Notes: generated from the letters alone by a model not told the origin. A stretch of DNA of 64,000 nucleotides from Tolypeutes matacus (GCA_026826555.1 JAKSZT010053769.1:1029126-1093125); one strand, 5' to 3'. Shown: positions 35,440 through 48,996, counted from the stretch's first letter. A program made the numbers and translations.

Positions 35440-35990
35440 AAAAAGTTTTTAGAACAGCCACTGTGGAAGACAGTTTGGCAGTTCCCCAGAAAGATGACTA
35501 TAGACTTACCATGTGACCCAGCAATCCCTCTCCTAGTTATATTCCCAAAAGAATTGAAAGCAGGGACTTGAACAGATAATCTGCACACCGATGTTCATAG
35601 CATCATTGTTCACAATTGCCAAAAGATGGGAGCAACCCAACTGTCCATCAAATGATGAATGGATAAACAAATTGTAGTATGTACATACAATGGAATATTA
35701 TTCATCATTGAAAATGAATGAAATTCTGGTTCATGCAACAACATGAATGAACCTTGAAGACATTACGTTGAGTTAAATAAGGCAGACACAAAAGTACACA
35801 TATTGTATGATCTTACTGTTATTAAATAATTAGTATATGCAAACTCATGGAGTTAGAATCTAGAATATAGGTTACCAGGAGATGGGTTTAAGGTAGGGAA
35901 TGTGGAGTTAATGTTTAATTTACACAGATTTTCTATTTGAGTTGATGGTAAAGTTTTGGAAATCAATGGAGCTAAAGGTAAAGAAAATTA
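35440..35990 (+). mobile_element. Ancient L1 fragment, sense
   Basis: 'ccatgtgacccagcaatccc', 'gttcacaattgccaaaag', 'caatggaatattattcatc' and 'caacaacatgaatgaacc' are the standard ancient L1 3' region in sense. It covers part of the same L1 interval as the antisense fragment at 34166-35400, in opposite orientation. Confidence 0.8.
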
Positions 35991-36009
35991 AGTTTTTGAG
36001 AAATTTAGT

Positions 36010-36188
36010 CCCAAAGAAATGATTCCTAAATTTTAGTGTTCATAAGAACAACCTGGGGTACTTATTAATGTGCCCACCTCCAGAAGTTCTAATTCAGAAG
36101 ATTGTGTTAAGGGACCAGGATTCTGCATAAGCACCCAGCCTCCAAGTAATGCTGATCCATGCATATCGTCCTTGAGAAACATGAGCTA
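36010..36188. mobile_element. MER5-like hAT element
   Basis: 'aagaacaacctggggtact', 'agttctaattcagaagat' and 'aagtaatgctgatcca' follow the MER5A/B layout, ending 'tccttgagaaacatgag'. Decayed. Confidence 0.6.
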
Positions 36189-36389
36189 TAATCCATGCTC
36201 CTTACCTTGCTAAGGAAAAACTTTCAAAATCTGATCTCAGCCTTTTTCACTAGCCTCATCTCCAGTCATAATTCCTCATATTTCTCGTCCCAAATCAGTA
36301 AGGCCAGAAGATGACCTATAGCAGAATCATGTGAGATTGGAATTCCTGGACCAGAGTCTAATTCCCAGACTGCTAGGGCAAGTACTACA

Positions 36390-36830
36390 CAATGGTATCT
36401 TAATTTGCCAAAGGCTGCCAATGCAAAAACCCAGAAATGGGTTGACTTTTATAAAAGAGATTTCTTTGGGGTAAAATCTTACAGTTCTGAGGCTCCAAAA
36501 ATGTCCAAATCAAGGCATCATCAGAGATGCTTTTTCTCTAAAAATAAATAAATCTTTAAAAAAAAATGTATAGGGGAGTAAGATACAGACTATAGTTAGT
36601 AGCAGTACTTTGACGATGCTCTTTCATAATTTGTTAACAAATGTTTCACAACAATGCAGGGTGTTTGGGAAGGGGGTGATGTGTAGGAGCCCTGTATGAT
36701 GTTATGCATGTTTGTTTTGTAAATTCACAATGTTTCCTGAACACTTATAGTTTATGTATGTTCATGAATTAATGATATACTTCAATAAATTGTTTAAAAA
36801 AAAAACACACACAATAAAACACTTTCCTCA
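36390..36830 (+). mobile_element. LTR-like fragment followed by a poly(A)-tailed retroelement
   Basis: 36395-36530 ('tttgccaaaggctgcca', 'aaatgggttgacttttata') resembles an LTR or MER-type end. 36545-36810 is a separate A-tailed block with a G-rich 'gggaagggggtgatgtgtag' stretch and a final A10 run. Families not determined. Confidence 0.4.
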
Positions 36831-39100
36831 GCAACAGTATTAGAGAAGTCAATCAATGAGACAAAAATCTAGTGTTACAGTTTTGATCTTCACAGCTGAA
36901 ACAATTTCTGTGTAGACAGATGCAAAGTAGATCTGTCCCATGTTTTCTTGATTTTCTTAATCTTAATCTGAATATCAATGTAGTGTCTATCATTCCCTTT
37001 AAAGGTGTCTTATCTCCATAATGGGGAACTTTACAAAGAACTGCAATTTAATTTTCCTTGAAATAAAAAAAGAATATTAGGTGCCCAAGGCAGTTTGTTA
37101 CCTGGTACTAAGTATTCCTCCCTGCAGGGAGATTATAAATCCCCACCCTCTGGAACTCAAGCATGGTCAGGTGACACTCTTTGTCCAATGAAGTGTCAAC
37201 AGAAGTGCTAAATGTCACTTCAGAGCAGAAGCTCTAAGAGTCAACGGATAATTACCATGTTCTTTTTCTCTACACCATGACAACATTAATGTCCTGACCT
37301 GAGACTACACCATCAGCCTTTGCCCCAGAAGGAAGTCTAAAATGAGTCTGCAGCTGACCCAAATAGAGAGAAAAAGAAAGAAACTTTGTTTTTATGAGCC
37401 ACTTAGCACAATCTGGTAAACTGTGGCTAATACAAGGCTTAGGACATTTGACCCTTGAATAACCAAGGTACCCTCGAGTTCCCCAAGCGGGTACAACAAC
37501 AAACCTGAACATGGAAACATTAATTATTGAGTTCACTATTGGGTATTTATTTTTAAATTCTCAAGTTTTTCTGGTAGAAGGAGGTGCTGACCTTAGGGGT
37601 ACTTAGAAATGTATGTGTGGTATGTGTGTAGGAGGTTTGTTGTTACAATAATTAGGGGACCCACTGGCATGTAGTGTCTGGGGGCTACAGATGCTGTACA
37701 TCCTACAGCAAAAAAGATAGTTCTGCTCAAGAACTGGTTCAAATACCAATTGCTCTGGTGGAGAAATACTAGACTAAGTAAACTGATGAAAAACATGCAG
37801 ATTCAAGAGTTATTTCCACAATTGATTTAGGAAAAATGTGCATGTGGATTCGAACCTTTATTGAAATAGGTTACCAAATGTATCAGTTTGTCAAGAATGT
37901 TCCTATGTACTTGCCAAACACTTGCTCAGAAGTGCTCAAGCCCTTTCTTTAATCATAGGGTGATATTTGAAGATTCCCAGTTTCCTTTTCACCAGGATTT
38001 TAATTATTACCAATGTAGGTGTAAATTTATCCATTCCTGGTTTTCCTACCCTTTAGAAAATAATTATTTTCTTTTCCACTTACCTGAACAGATGTTAGTT
38101 AAACATCTACAGGCAGACTTTATAGCTCCTTTCCCCTTTGTTTAACAATATTGTATATCTTTGATCTCTCATCATGAGCCAATCCTGCCATTTCATAATC
38201 ATTCTTTTTGCTATGCCCTGATTTCCTTCTGTGCCTTTTGTTATTCCAGAAAGGATTTTTTCTAAAGGGAATACATTCAGTCTTCCAGAAGGGACTTTAT
38301 TATTACACTCAGAAACTGATGATTCTTTTTCAGCCTCATCTAATAGATCAAACATCATGTTATATCTCTTGGGTGAAACCTAACATTGTAAATTCATATG
38401 CAAGTTGTGGTTTCCTGTACTTGTTTCATTCTCTGGCATTTCTGCTTTGTGTTTTACTCCCTTTCAACTTACTCTTGTGCTTTGCATTTTATAGATACTT
38501 TTCTCACTTGTGACAGGGCACTGCTGTAAATTTGCTGGTCTCACTGCTTCCAGCAGCACCTCTCAATTTACTATCAACTGTGAAATTCCTTGGAATACTT
38601 CTATTCTATTTACTCAATTAGATATTATATTTAACGTGCACCTTGAGGTCACCATCTAACATGAACTATCCACACACTGTGGAGGAATTCAAGTATCCAA
38701 AGCACTACAGCCAGGCAACCAAGAGAGTTGTGCTATCATCACCTTAGATCTTTATGGGCCAGGCAGATTGGATGACTTAAAGACTCAGTCTGCCCTGAGA
38801 CAAGGAAGATTAAATGAAGGCATCCATGATGAAATCTTCGAGCATTAAGTAATTTAAATGATCCAGCGATATAAGTAACTATTTTCAAAAGCAACAAACA
38901 TTCTTTGGGGCCAAACTTATTTCCCCCCTCCCTTAAATCTGGATTAATTGTACATACTGGCTTGAAATCATGGATGCTTTCTGTGTCTTTCACTCCATTT
39001 CTTTTTATCAGGCCTGAGAAAAGCTGTGTGGATGTTAATATATACTGAATAAATTCTGTGATCACTGTAGCACCTTATAATGATGTGTTCCCAAGCTGCC
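36831..39100. other. Intergenic; one MER20-like fragment, no gene
   Basis: Unassigned AT-rich sequence apart from a MER20-like piece at 37636-37772. No coding exon or RNA gene recognised. Confidence 0.45.
37636..37772 (+). mobile_element. MER20-like fragment
   Basis: 'ggggacccactggcatgtag' followed by 'gatgctgtacatcctacag' follows the MER20 middle in sense. Ends are not clear. Confidence 0.5.
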
Positions 39101-39169
39101 ATATCACAGTTGATTATTACTTCTTTTTCTTTCCAATCCTTCATTTAATTTCCATTTCTTATCTGAATG

Positions 39170-39360
39170 TTAATATTTCTGAATTTTTGAATTCATTTTA
39201 GAGTTCAAGAGATGCTGTATCAAATATTTTTGCTAAAATCCAAATGTATTACATCTCCCACATTGCATTCATCCACTAATCTCATAATTCAATAAAAAAA
39301 GCAATCATGTTTGTTTGGCATGATTTGTTCTGGGTAAATCCATGCTGCTTATTGCTCAAT
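39170..39360 (-). mobile_element. CR1/L3-type LINE reverse-transcriptase relic
   Basis: Minus-strand reading gives GFTQNKSCQTNMIAFF. After a frameshift it gives RLVDECNVGDVIHLDFSK, then after another IFDTAS. The order, a GFxxxxSCxTN block followed by a VxLDFSKxFDT block, is the conserved reverse-transcriptase region of CR1-group LINEs, which died out early in mammals. Stops and frameshifts are present. Survival of this much reading is unusual for such an old element and may reflect selection on the DNA for another role; that part is a guess. The full extent may reach 38740-39480. Confidence 0.65.
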
Positions 39361-39669
39361 GGTGCTTAAATGATAAGTAGTGCTCATTACAAATTTCCTC
39401 TTCTAACTTCTCATTTTAGCTCAGAGATGTCTATAGTGTTTTTGTTCATAAATTTCCTCCTGGCACTTAGTGGTTTCTAGGTCCTAAAAAAGATAGAAAG
39501 AGCATACTAGCTTTGTTATAATGCCATTTTTTGTTGCTTCTATATAAACTTTTCTCTTATTTATTCATCTCTGTATTTTCATGTGAGATTTATTTATGTG
39601 AATAATCATTTTAAACATTTTTTCCTATAACACCTTTATAGAAAAGATGTTGGTTGTTGATTAGCAGAG

Positions 39670-40140
39670 TGTATTAGTCAAGGTTCTCCAAAGAAACTAA
39701 ACAAACAGGAAACACACACACGTATATAATATACATATATGTTAATATTAAGAGATTTGTTATAGGAATTGGCTTACATGACCGTGTGGATTGACAGTCC
39801 AAATTCCATAGAGCAGGCTGCAAGTCAGAAACTCCAATGGAGATGAAATTGACTTTCCCCGGATAAACTGGCTGGATGAAATGGGGGCAGAAATTCTCTG
39901 TCTTCTGAAATAATTAGTTCTGGCTTTTAGACCTCAAACTGATTGGATGAGGAGATTCCCCTCATTGCTGAAAGTACTCTCCTTTGCTGTTTGTAGTTGT
40001 AATGAGCCATAGATGCAATTAACTAACTAATGATTTAAATCCAGGGAAATTCTCACAGTAACAATCAGGCCAGTGCTTGCTTTACCAAACAACTGGACAT
40101 CATAATTTAGTCAAGATGACACATGAAATTAACCATCATA
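39670..40140 (-). mobile_element. ERV-L-type (MLT2-like) solo LTR, antisense
   Basis: Begins TGTATTAGTCAAGGTTCTCC and ends TTAACCATCATA on the plus strand, the reverse complement of the 29613-30309 LTR family. It is similar to 13818-14269. No internal sequence, so it arose by LTR-LTR recombination. Confidence 0.75.
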
Positions 40141-43100
40141 GTAGAGGGGTAAGAATAAAATTTATATCAGGCATTTCTATTCAGAATAAAGATTTTTTAT
40201 AATTATGCAATTTCTTTATATTAATCATGTAATAAAAGGGTGATATATTTGTAATTTACTTCTTAAGCCTAAATCTTACATATGATGGAAGTTAATAATT
40301 TCATTTTTATGTATTCTTTCATTTTCATTTGACCATAATTTAAGGACCTGTATCCTGTTTGTATTTTGTTTTCTTTTCATCATTATTCCTCTTTGGTTAT
40401 ATTCTTCTAGAACTTGGTAAATATTTTTGGCTCTTGCTAATCACTGCTTTTATGTACATGAACCACATCAAAAAGTTTTAAGATCTTATAGAAATCAGAA
40501 CACTTCTGAAGGAAATGGAAGGACAAAAAGGACATTCTATAGTCAGCGGTTTTCCCATTCAAAAATGGATGGTAATAATGTATTTAGTGACTTTGAGAAA
40601 GACTGAATACCCACTAGGCAGTTTTACTTCTTTTTAAGCTGCCAATTACTTTGGGGGATTACTTATCTCTCACTGTGCAAGGACTTGATGGGACTGTAAG
40701 ACAAGACTCCATGTTTTATTCCAGACCAGGAGTTGGGAACACAAATCAAGGGAAGACTTTTGATTCTCTCTCCTGGATTTTGAATCTTGAATGAAGAAAT
40801 GCAAGATGGAAAGATAGTTGGTGCTTATTGATTTCAGCAATAATAACCCACATAGATGGACAATGGATGATTATTCCCCACTACTAGTTCCCAGAACTGT
40901 CTCTTACTTCCTTTTTTTAAAAAGCTAACTAAGTTCTTCATCATTTCTATCAGTTTCACCATCTGCTTACTATTCTTCCTCTAAGCTAATTTTCTGCTTG
41001 AAACTGTCATGCTGGGTTCGTTTTCATGAGGACATTTCTAAAGTTTATAACCTCAAGATGTATCCAGGCCATCCTCACAAAAAGTCATATGCCTATGTCC
41101 CTAATTCCTATGAATTTCCACTGTTCATCAACCCATAAATTATAAGATGTGGGGATATAACAAATAGAATTCATGATAACAAGTGTGGGTCACAGATACA
41201 AGCATGGAGGGAACAAAAGATTAATTTTATGGGGTCCAGAAAAGTTTCCTTTCAGTGATATCTGTCCTGGAGTGTTGGTGTGATGATCCAATTGCAAAAA
41301 GTTCTTCTACAAGGGAGTTCAAAGAGACCCTCTTAATCAGGTTTTCTGATCTGGGATTTCAGAACTACAGGACAGGTAGAGAGTGAATTTATCTTGCAGA
41401 CAAGAACAACTTTGAGAGTAAAGTGGGCACTGATAATAAAATGCTGAGACAACAGGTATAAACCCAGAATTTCCCCTGCAAACAGGAATTATCCCGGGCA
41501 GACTGAGATACCTAGGTAAGTACCAATTTATGAGCTCCTAATATAACTTTGTCATTGTGATGGACAAGTGGATCAAGACTGGAATCACCCAGGGTCAGAA
41601 GGATCGTGCGACTCATCTCCTTTTTAAGAATGAGTGATAGGATTGGGGAAGGGGACCAGTTATAAAGGTTTGTATCAAGAATAGTTACAGCATCTATAAA
41701 TTGGGCTTTGAAGCCTTCCTAACCAATTGTTTATTGTTGCTTGGAGTCAGCGAACACTAACAGTGACCGCTTCACAATACAATGAGGACTCCCAGTATGT
41801 ACACAAACACAGCCAAGAGGGCATTTGATGAATACTTTCAATGAAGATGCTCAGAATCAAGGCAATCTAGAAGTTAATGAATCAGCCAACTGTCCTTCCT
41901 TGATTTTTAGGTAATTTTCAACACCCTACCTTATTTTGTGTCATACAGAAGTACACTTAGTGGTTAATGTTTCATTTTATAGAACAAGCATGATCACACT
42001 TAAATGCTCACTGCATTTGAGTAAAAGTATCCCTGTTCTCACTGTTATTACCATTCTTAATGCTATGTTTTTACTGTACATCTTTTGCATACTGTGTAAA
42101 CCACATTATTTCAACCCCAAATGATATATACCACAACATAGAGTTCATTAAATGTGTTCTAGAGTCATATGGGCTAGTCTTATTTAGTTTGAGGACAGGC
42201 ATCACTTTTTATAAATCTGTTTATCTTCTGTAGAGTATACCTATAGGCTGAGGCACTGTGTATTAAAATTAGCAAATCAACTGATTTTATAGCAGTGTTT
42301 AATAAAGATTTGTAGATTATTCACATTTGGAAAATTTTGAGGAACTGAATCCATGGATTTCCCAATAGAGAACAAATTGAAATGAATAATCCTGAGTCCG
42401 TTCTAATATGAGCTAATTAATATTCAATGAATGAATCAATGTGCAATGTTTTTCTCCTTTGGGGTCTAAATTATCCAAATATTTATTTTCATATTTATCT
42501 TTATTTTGTTTTTAGGAATACTGCCTCAGGGTTTCAACAGAATCACAAATTCTTGTGAAAATAAACAAGCAGTAAAATTCTGATGAAGTCTTTCCTCAGT
42601 TGACTCTATTTCATAAATTTCTTGATACTGAATTAATAATTTGAGTGGCTAATTTTAATGAGTTAGTTGTAGTATGTACTGTCTATACATGCAGAACAAG
42701 CCCTTTATGAAACAAGTAACAGATTTGGGCCATATCTCATTAGGGCCTGGCATTACATATTTGGGAAAAAAGTAAAAATAATATCTCATCTCTTCAGATG
42801 TTAGGCATTCAATTAAAAAAATAAAAGTTTAACTCATAATGGTTTTAAATGAGGTACATAAATCTATGTGATTAAGTAACATATTAAGGAACAGATTTTA
42901 AATGTAATTTATAAGAGATTTGTAAAGTCAGAAAAGTATTCAATGCTATAAATTAGGAAATTCTTAATATTTAGACTAAAAATGTGCCAAGCGCATGGAG
43001 GTGGGACACTCAGTTTCTTTTTAGCCTATTTTCACATTAATTAAATACTGCTATTGAATCTAGCATGTACCTGTTTGGGAATTTTTTTTCCTAAAAATGG

Positions 43101-43631
43101 TCTCTGAAATTATCACTATTTTAATCATTTTAAGCATACTCTATCGCTTCAATATTTGTGTCTTTATGACCAGTTATCAAATTTGTCAATTCAAATAAAG
43201 AAATATGAATTCAAAAGATCAGTTCATTGTGTGAAGTAATTTAAGGGGCTATTTTTATTTGCTAGCTTACATTTAGCAAGTTAGCAAATAATAAGAGTTA
43301 TTTCCAAAACACCCACTAAACTGGCTATCTAAATGAACTTTTATCCCCTCAATTATTGTTACTATTTAGAAATAGCATCTATACATAATGTTCCTCTTGT
43401 TTTTTTCTTTAACAGCTATTAAACTAGAGTGTAAAATCAAGGCCAACCAATTAGTAAAGGAAGTACAATTAAATCACTAGAAAACAAAACTTTGCAGTTT
43501 TTAGAACGTTTATAAATCTAATATATAACAAAGTATCCCCTGGAATATTTTAAAGAATACTTTGCTTAAGAATAAAAAAAAAATGTTGCTGAGTTCATTA
43601 AAAATGGTATAGTATTTTGCTGTTTAAAAAG
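40141..43631. other. Repeat-poor intergenic stretch, possible conserved noncoding DNA
   Basis: About 3.5 kb with almost no recognisable transposon, no coding exon and no RNA gene. It lies downstream of the ETV1 transcript. Repeat poverty would fit regulatory DNA, but the sequence alone does not show it. Confidence 0.4.
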
Positions 43632-44095
43632 TGGTGTCTCTAGAGTGGACTTACTGGTATTCTACAATAGACTTGTGATTCTAGCAATAGATGAAAATAC
43701 AGCATTGATGTGGAAGCAGTGGCCACTGGAGGCTCTGGGGGCAGGGGAGGGAAAGACAGGTGTAATGCAGGGGCTTTTTTGGGACATGGGAATCATCCTG
43801 AATGGCATTGCAATGACAGATATATACCATTATATATCTTCCCATAGCTTACAGAATTGTGTGGGAGAGAGTGTAAACTACAATGTGAACTATGGTCCAT
43901 ACTCAATGGCAATGCCCAAGGATACATTTATCAATTGCAATGAATGTGCCATGCTAATGAAGGATGTTGTTTATGGGAGGATGTGGGAGGAGTGGGGAGC
44001 GGGGCATATGGAAATCTGTATATTTTTTGTGAAACATTTGTGTAATCTAAGTATCTTTAAAAAAAATTTTTTTTAATTAAAAAAAAAATGGTGTC
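43632..44095 (+). mobile_element. Second L1-type 3'-end insertion
   Basis: The body 43639-44088 closely matches the last 430 bp or so of the 2.05-3.14 kb element, from 'agagtggacttactggtatt' through the G-rich tract to the A-tail. Short flanking repeats TGGTGTC at 43632-43638 and 44089-44095 are a plausible target-site duplication. An uninterrupted 143-codon frame (43645-44076) exists. It shares EGKTGV and GIILNGIAMT with a shorter frame in the first copy, but is probably chance openness of a UTR. Confidence 0.75.
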
Positions 44096-47000
44096 ACATG
44101 CATTAGCTTAAATTTTCTTCCCACTAACCCTAATTAAATTCACATGTTAAACTTTCCATAGGAATAAATTGTTTTCCTGGTTATTCAAACAATTAAAATA
44201 TGTATACAATTATCAGTCCCCTTTGCAACAATGTGACATTAAAATAATCAAAAGAATTCTTCATTAAACAGTTCCTATGTTTTCGGTTTTTTCTATGTTA
44301 AAAATTATTTGCAGCTTTTTCTGAATCATATGACCCCAAAACTACTATAAACATTTCCTGAAAACTCTTAACTTACTTTCAAAAGTCATTTCTAATAGTA
44401 TAAATCTTGGGGAATGGGCTTGCAACTTTCTGAAGAATTTGATAAGTACATCTGTCTATTTTGGGACCACTAAGCCCTCTCCTTCTCCAATGGAAAAAAC
44501 AGTGGTACATCAATCACTTTAATTTCTAAATGCTTAAAGATGCATTTCCTTTTTTTAAAAAAAAAAATCAGGGTTTGTTGTTGCTATTGTTTAGAGACTC
44601 CTTAATTTCCTTTTTTTCTATAAAAAATTTAAAATGGTAAAAAAAAATTTAAATAAAATTGCTTTAGTGAAATGCAAGTCATTGTTATAGACATTTTAAA
44701 ATCATTATAAATACTTATATCTGGAAAGAAGCTAGGTTCAGGTTACCTAAAAAATTAGGGTTTATGAATTTGCCTGTAACACAATGACATTGTGGTTTTG
44801 CCTCGGCTTCTTATTAGTCAGACAAAGCCAAGCAGTGATGGGGGGAGTAACCTAAGTCACTTAGGCATGATCTTTGGCACACAGTTGTTCAGGGGATTAA
44901 GTGAAATAATGAATTTAAAGGGCAGGCAATATAGGAAAAAAAAACTAGAAAAATACTTATCCACTGTCCTGGAACATAATTATCCAGAAAGTGAATAGTA
45001 AGTGGAAGTGACAGAAGAAATGTAAAGACATTACTCAGTCGTGTTGGTCATAAATGATTAAAATGATTAGACACCAATAAAAAATTTAGACAACAGGAAT
45101 CAGTTTGAGATGTGCCACCTTTTCTGAGTGACCAGGAAAAGTCCAGTATTTTCAGTTTCTGGGCTTTTATCTTAGAATTGAATTTTCAACATATTTAGTT
45201 TGTTATAACCACATAAATTTTTCAAAGCCTGTTTTCTCAAACTGTTAAGTATAATTTTAATTCATCCAAGTGAATTAAAAATTTCTTCCTATAGAAACAA
45301 ATATAATTTGAGATATAAAGAAAATAAGAATATTGGATTCTATGTGCAAAACAACCTTCCTTACACATGAATTCATAAACCATAGCCAATTTATACACTT
45401 CTATAAAGGCATCCACTTACTCTAATCAAATTCCTTCGAAGCTATTCTTTTCCATTAAGTGTTTTCTTAATTAAATCTTTCTGAGTCTTATATTAAAATT
45501 AAATAAATAAATCAAATCCTCAAAGTGTCAGTTGAGTACTGAGTAAACTGGGCCAGATTCTTTGGAATCATGTCTAATACTAATACCTTCTTGAAACTTG
45601 GCCTTTATGCATTTCTTATCACAGTTGCCTAATATTTACATTTGCCCTCTTTAATTTCCTCCTACCATTATTTTTACTCATTTTTTCCTGGGCTTCATAC
45701 CAAACTACAACTGGAGAATAGTTCACGCATCCATTTATTCTTAAATTTATTTTTTCTCTTTTAAACAAACATTCAAATGGCCTATACCTCTGTAATGTTT
45801 TCTCATCATTAGCTCTGAAAATGCTGTATGAGAGACAAAGTGGCTTATTTGTGAAATTCCTATGATCTGGCCAAATGCCATATCAGGTTCAATTAAATGA
45901 CCTCCAAGATCCAAGAAAACTGCTCTTCACTGTCAGCTTTACAGGTTTTTATTTTAAATATTTTTTGTAGGCAAACATAGGAGAACCATTTTCTATTACT
46001 TATTTGGGATATAATATTCTTTGTTAGAATAAGTTGGTTGGGTATTAGTGTGTTATCACTGCTGGTGGAGATATATCTTTTAGTTTCCTTTATGAAGCCG
46101 AAGAGAAACATATTATTAATTGACTTCTGTATTTGAATAGCCAATTCAATTAGATATTCAAAATGCAAAGATCCTTGCAGAAATCAGCTGCCAGATTTAT
46201 TAACCTATTTGAAAATAAAAGTCTAACCAAACAAAAGATGGAATAAAAAGAGAACTTTAAAAAAAAATTTTAGATATATTTTCCAAGAGCTTATGATGCA
46301 ATGTTTTGAACACTTCTGCACTGGGAAAATACTTTATACAGGCCAATTACTTATGTAGTTCAGTAAGTCATGACCTTAAAATAGCAAAATATATAGTTTG
46401 TTTTAAAATATTATACAATACCAACTTTTCCTTTGATCCCTTAACATAACTCAAGGCCCAATTGCTCATCATTGGCAGAACTAGAATGTTAAAAAAAAAA
46501 AAAAAAGAAGAAGAAGAAAAAAAATTTTTTTTAATCAAAAGTAATCTTCAATACAATTTTCATTTAACCTTATTTTAATGACTCACTTAAAATTTGCTAC
46601 TCCAATTTATCCAAATATTTCAATTCTCTTTCTAATAAAACTTTTGCTGAATATTTTCAAATCTGTTGTTATATTAAGGATTATAAATGGCCACATGAGC
46701 ACAGTACGAGAAAAATAACAAAAGTTCTAATTTTTAAGGCATTCTTACTAGGCTATAGTGGGCCTGATGATATATGGTGTATAATATAGAACAATCATTG
46801 AAATTACAGGATACATACATACACTGAAATTACAATGTTTTCTTCTGATTAAATATGAATAGTATGGATTTGGGTATGTGGGGTTTCCAATAATTGTTTT
46901 CTTTAGAGAATTACATTCTGTTCTGGAGAATTAAGATGTTGGGAAACGGTTAGCTCAGGAGTCATTTTTAAGCAAACAATCTTTCCAGTGCTCTCCACGA

Positions 47001-48774
47001 AATACTTTCATAGGTTTATTTTGACTTTGCAGTTAGGAGGACTTTTTTATAAAACATTTTGCTATAGAATTTGAAAAAGAAAAAAAGTCATTCCTCTCGG
47101 GTACTGATGGATTAAAGAAAATTCATGTTTCTTCCTTGAATCTTTTAGCAAGCTAGTCAAAGATACTGTATCACCATTTCCTTATTGGGTTTTTTAGATG
47201 AATGGAACAATATTTCTTACTTTCAATATTTTCACGAAATGCAAAACAAAAACAAAACAAAAAACTTTGAAACTTTAAATTTTTAAATCTTTCAAACAAT
47301 CCAATCACATTTACATGAGTGTCCAAAACAAGAAGATGGATAATATCAGTGCCAGCACTATGTCATACAGCAACTTCATCATATTCTTTGACAATTTGTA
47401 AATAATTTTCCATTTCACCGAACGTTACAAAAGTTTCCACAGTTTCCCTTAGCAAGCTGAAGCTTACTCTTCGTTTGTCATTGTGCATAAAAGCTGCTTA
47501 TAGCATAGCATGGCATAAGCTATTTTTAAGCAATAAATGGTTTGAGTCATCTATTTTGTCCTGAAATGCTGTTGTTAACTGCATTGCTTATAAATGGTCA
47601 CAGTAAATTCAGCATGAAAGAGAATATTACAGAAAAGACAGCAGCAGAAGCATTAGCATTATCTAATATTTATATATGTTATCAACATAACACAGTAGTA
47701 AAAGGTTTAAATGCATATCAACGGGTACCATGTCTAAAAATTACTATAGTACCTATTTAGTGTATTGGATATTTTTCTTACAGAGTGCTTGCTGTATCTA
47801 GAACAGCATAATATGTGATTTAGTACAGTTAATTCTTATTGATTAAATAATGTTTCATGTACTGAAGGAAGTGAAAGGAGACAGATATTTTTTGCTTCAT
47901 TGTAATCCCAGATTTAACATTTAAATGAATATCCCAAAGGACCATGACATGTCATTATTTAACTGAAATGGGCTTCAAAATATTTAACAAACAGTATGAT
48001 TTGTATCTGAACAGCAAGGTGGCACCAGATACATGTAACGCAACTGACTTCTGACTTAGTTTGGAGCCAGAGTCCAAAATGTGCCCCTCATTTACAGTCA
48101 TAGTGATTACTCAGCTTCACAGAGAATTACCCATTTTATGGTTATTCTCTGAGTCATATATAAAACAAAACAAAAAACAGCATATGCAATCTCTGAATAC
48201 CTTTTACAAGAGGTGCAAAAAGAATCATTTCTAATTATTAAACTGCCATTTACAGTAGGTTTTTTAAAATTATTATTATATTTTTTTACACCATCAGAGA
48301 CTCAGAAATGATGGGAGAAATGCCCAAGGCATATTGCCTGGTAGTCTCCTGAGTGGATATTTACACAATGTGAAATAATTGTACCATAGATACCCAGAGA
48401 AAAGAAACATTATCTTATGCTGTTATGAAATCAAACAGACATGATATAGCTTCATTATACTTAAAACTTGTAGGACCCCATCCCAAGCCTAGATAAAAAG
48501 TAATTCCCAAATCCCCCCCACCCATTCACCCATTATCTTCCTGTTACACAGAATAAATGCTTAGATTACTCCCACCCACCCTCAAATAAAGTGCGCAGTC
48601 CATGGCAGACCATAGAGTAATGCAACAGGAAAAGCCCCTTTTTGTGTATTCTTATTTAAAAATAAAATACAAACAACAAAAAATAAAACAAAGATTGAAG
48701 AGAATTCAGCGATTCTCTGCATCTCGCAAAAAAGAGGAAAAGCGTGAGGACGCCCGGCTTTACTGTCACTTGTG
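44096..48774 (-). other. ETV1: Probable ETV1 3' UTR and downstream flank
   Basis: AT-rich, nearly free of transposons, directly below the ETV1 stop codon. The first 700 bases or so look like a conserved ETV1 3' UTR as I remember it from other mammals. Many ATTTA motifs suggest regulated mRNA decay. The end is not fixed. Minus-strand AATAAA candidates lie at 47020-47015, 46201-46196, 45751-45746 and 45739-45734, and ATTAAA at 44523-44518. The repeat-free stretch ends at the L1 insertion at 44095, an upper limit on a clean UTR. Confidence 0.5.
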
Positions 48775-48996
48775 TTAATATACATAGCCTTCGTTGTAGG
48801 GGTGGGGATTACAGCAACCACCTTCCGGCATGTAGGCCACGCTCTCATCAAAGTGAGACAGAGGCACCGTGTCCTCTTCATTGATGTGGCGTTCCATGTC
48901 TGTCTTCAGCAGTGGGCGCTGATTATCTGGAAAGGCCATGGAGAAAAGGGCCTCTGGATCACAAACAAATTTGTAGACATATCTCTCTCCAGCCAC
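48775..48996 (-). CDS. ETV1: ETV1 terminal coding exon with stop
   Basis: Acceptor ATCATCAG, then [18 protein letters not shown], which completes the ETS wing, followed by the C-terminal regulatory tail ([40 protein letters not shown]) and TAA at 48777-48775. It is 73 codons plus stop, as expected for ETV1. Val in DESVAY is Met in human as I remember it. The acidic tail contributes to transactivation and autoinhibition in the PEA3 group. Confidence 0.98.
   Translation of the reverse strand: MAGERYVYKFVCDPEALFSMAFPDNQRPLLKTDMERHINEEDTVPLSHFDESVAYMPEGGCCNPHPYNEGYVY

Noticed and set aside
37270..37536. 88-codon minus-strand frame in intergenic DNA
   Set aside because: No recognisable domain, splice context or conserved motif. 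Consistent with chance.
43645..44076. 143-codon open frame
   Set aside because: Lies inside an L1-type 3'-end insertion. The matching frame in the older copy is broken, and there is no known domain.
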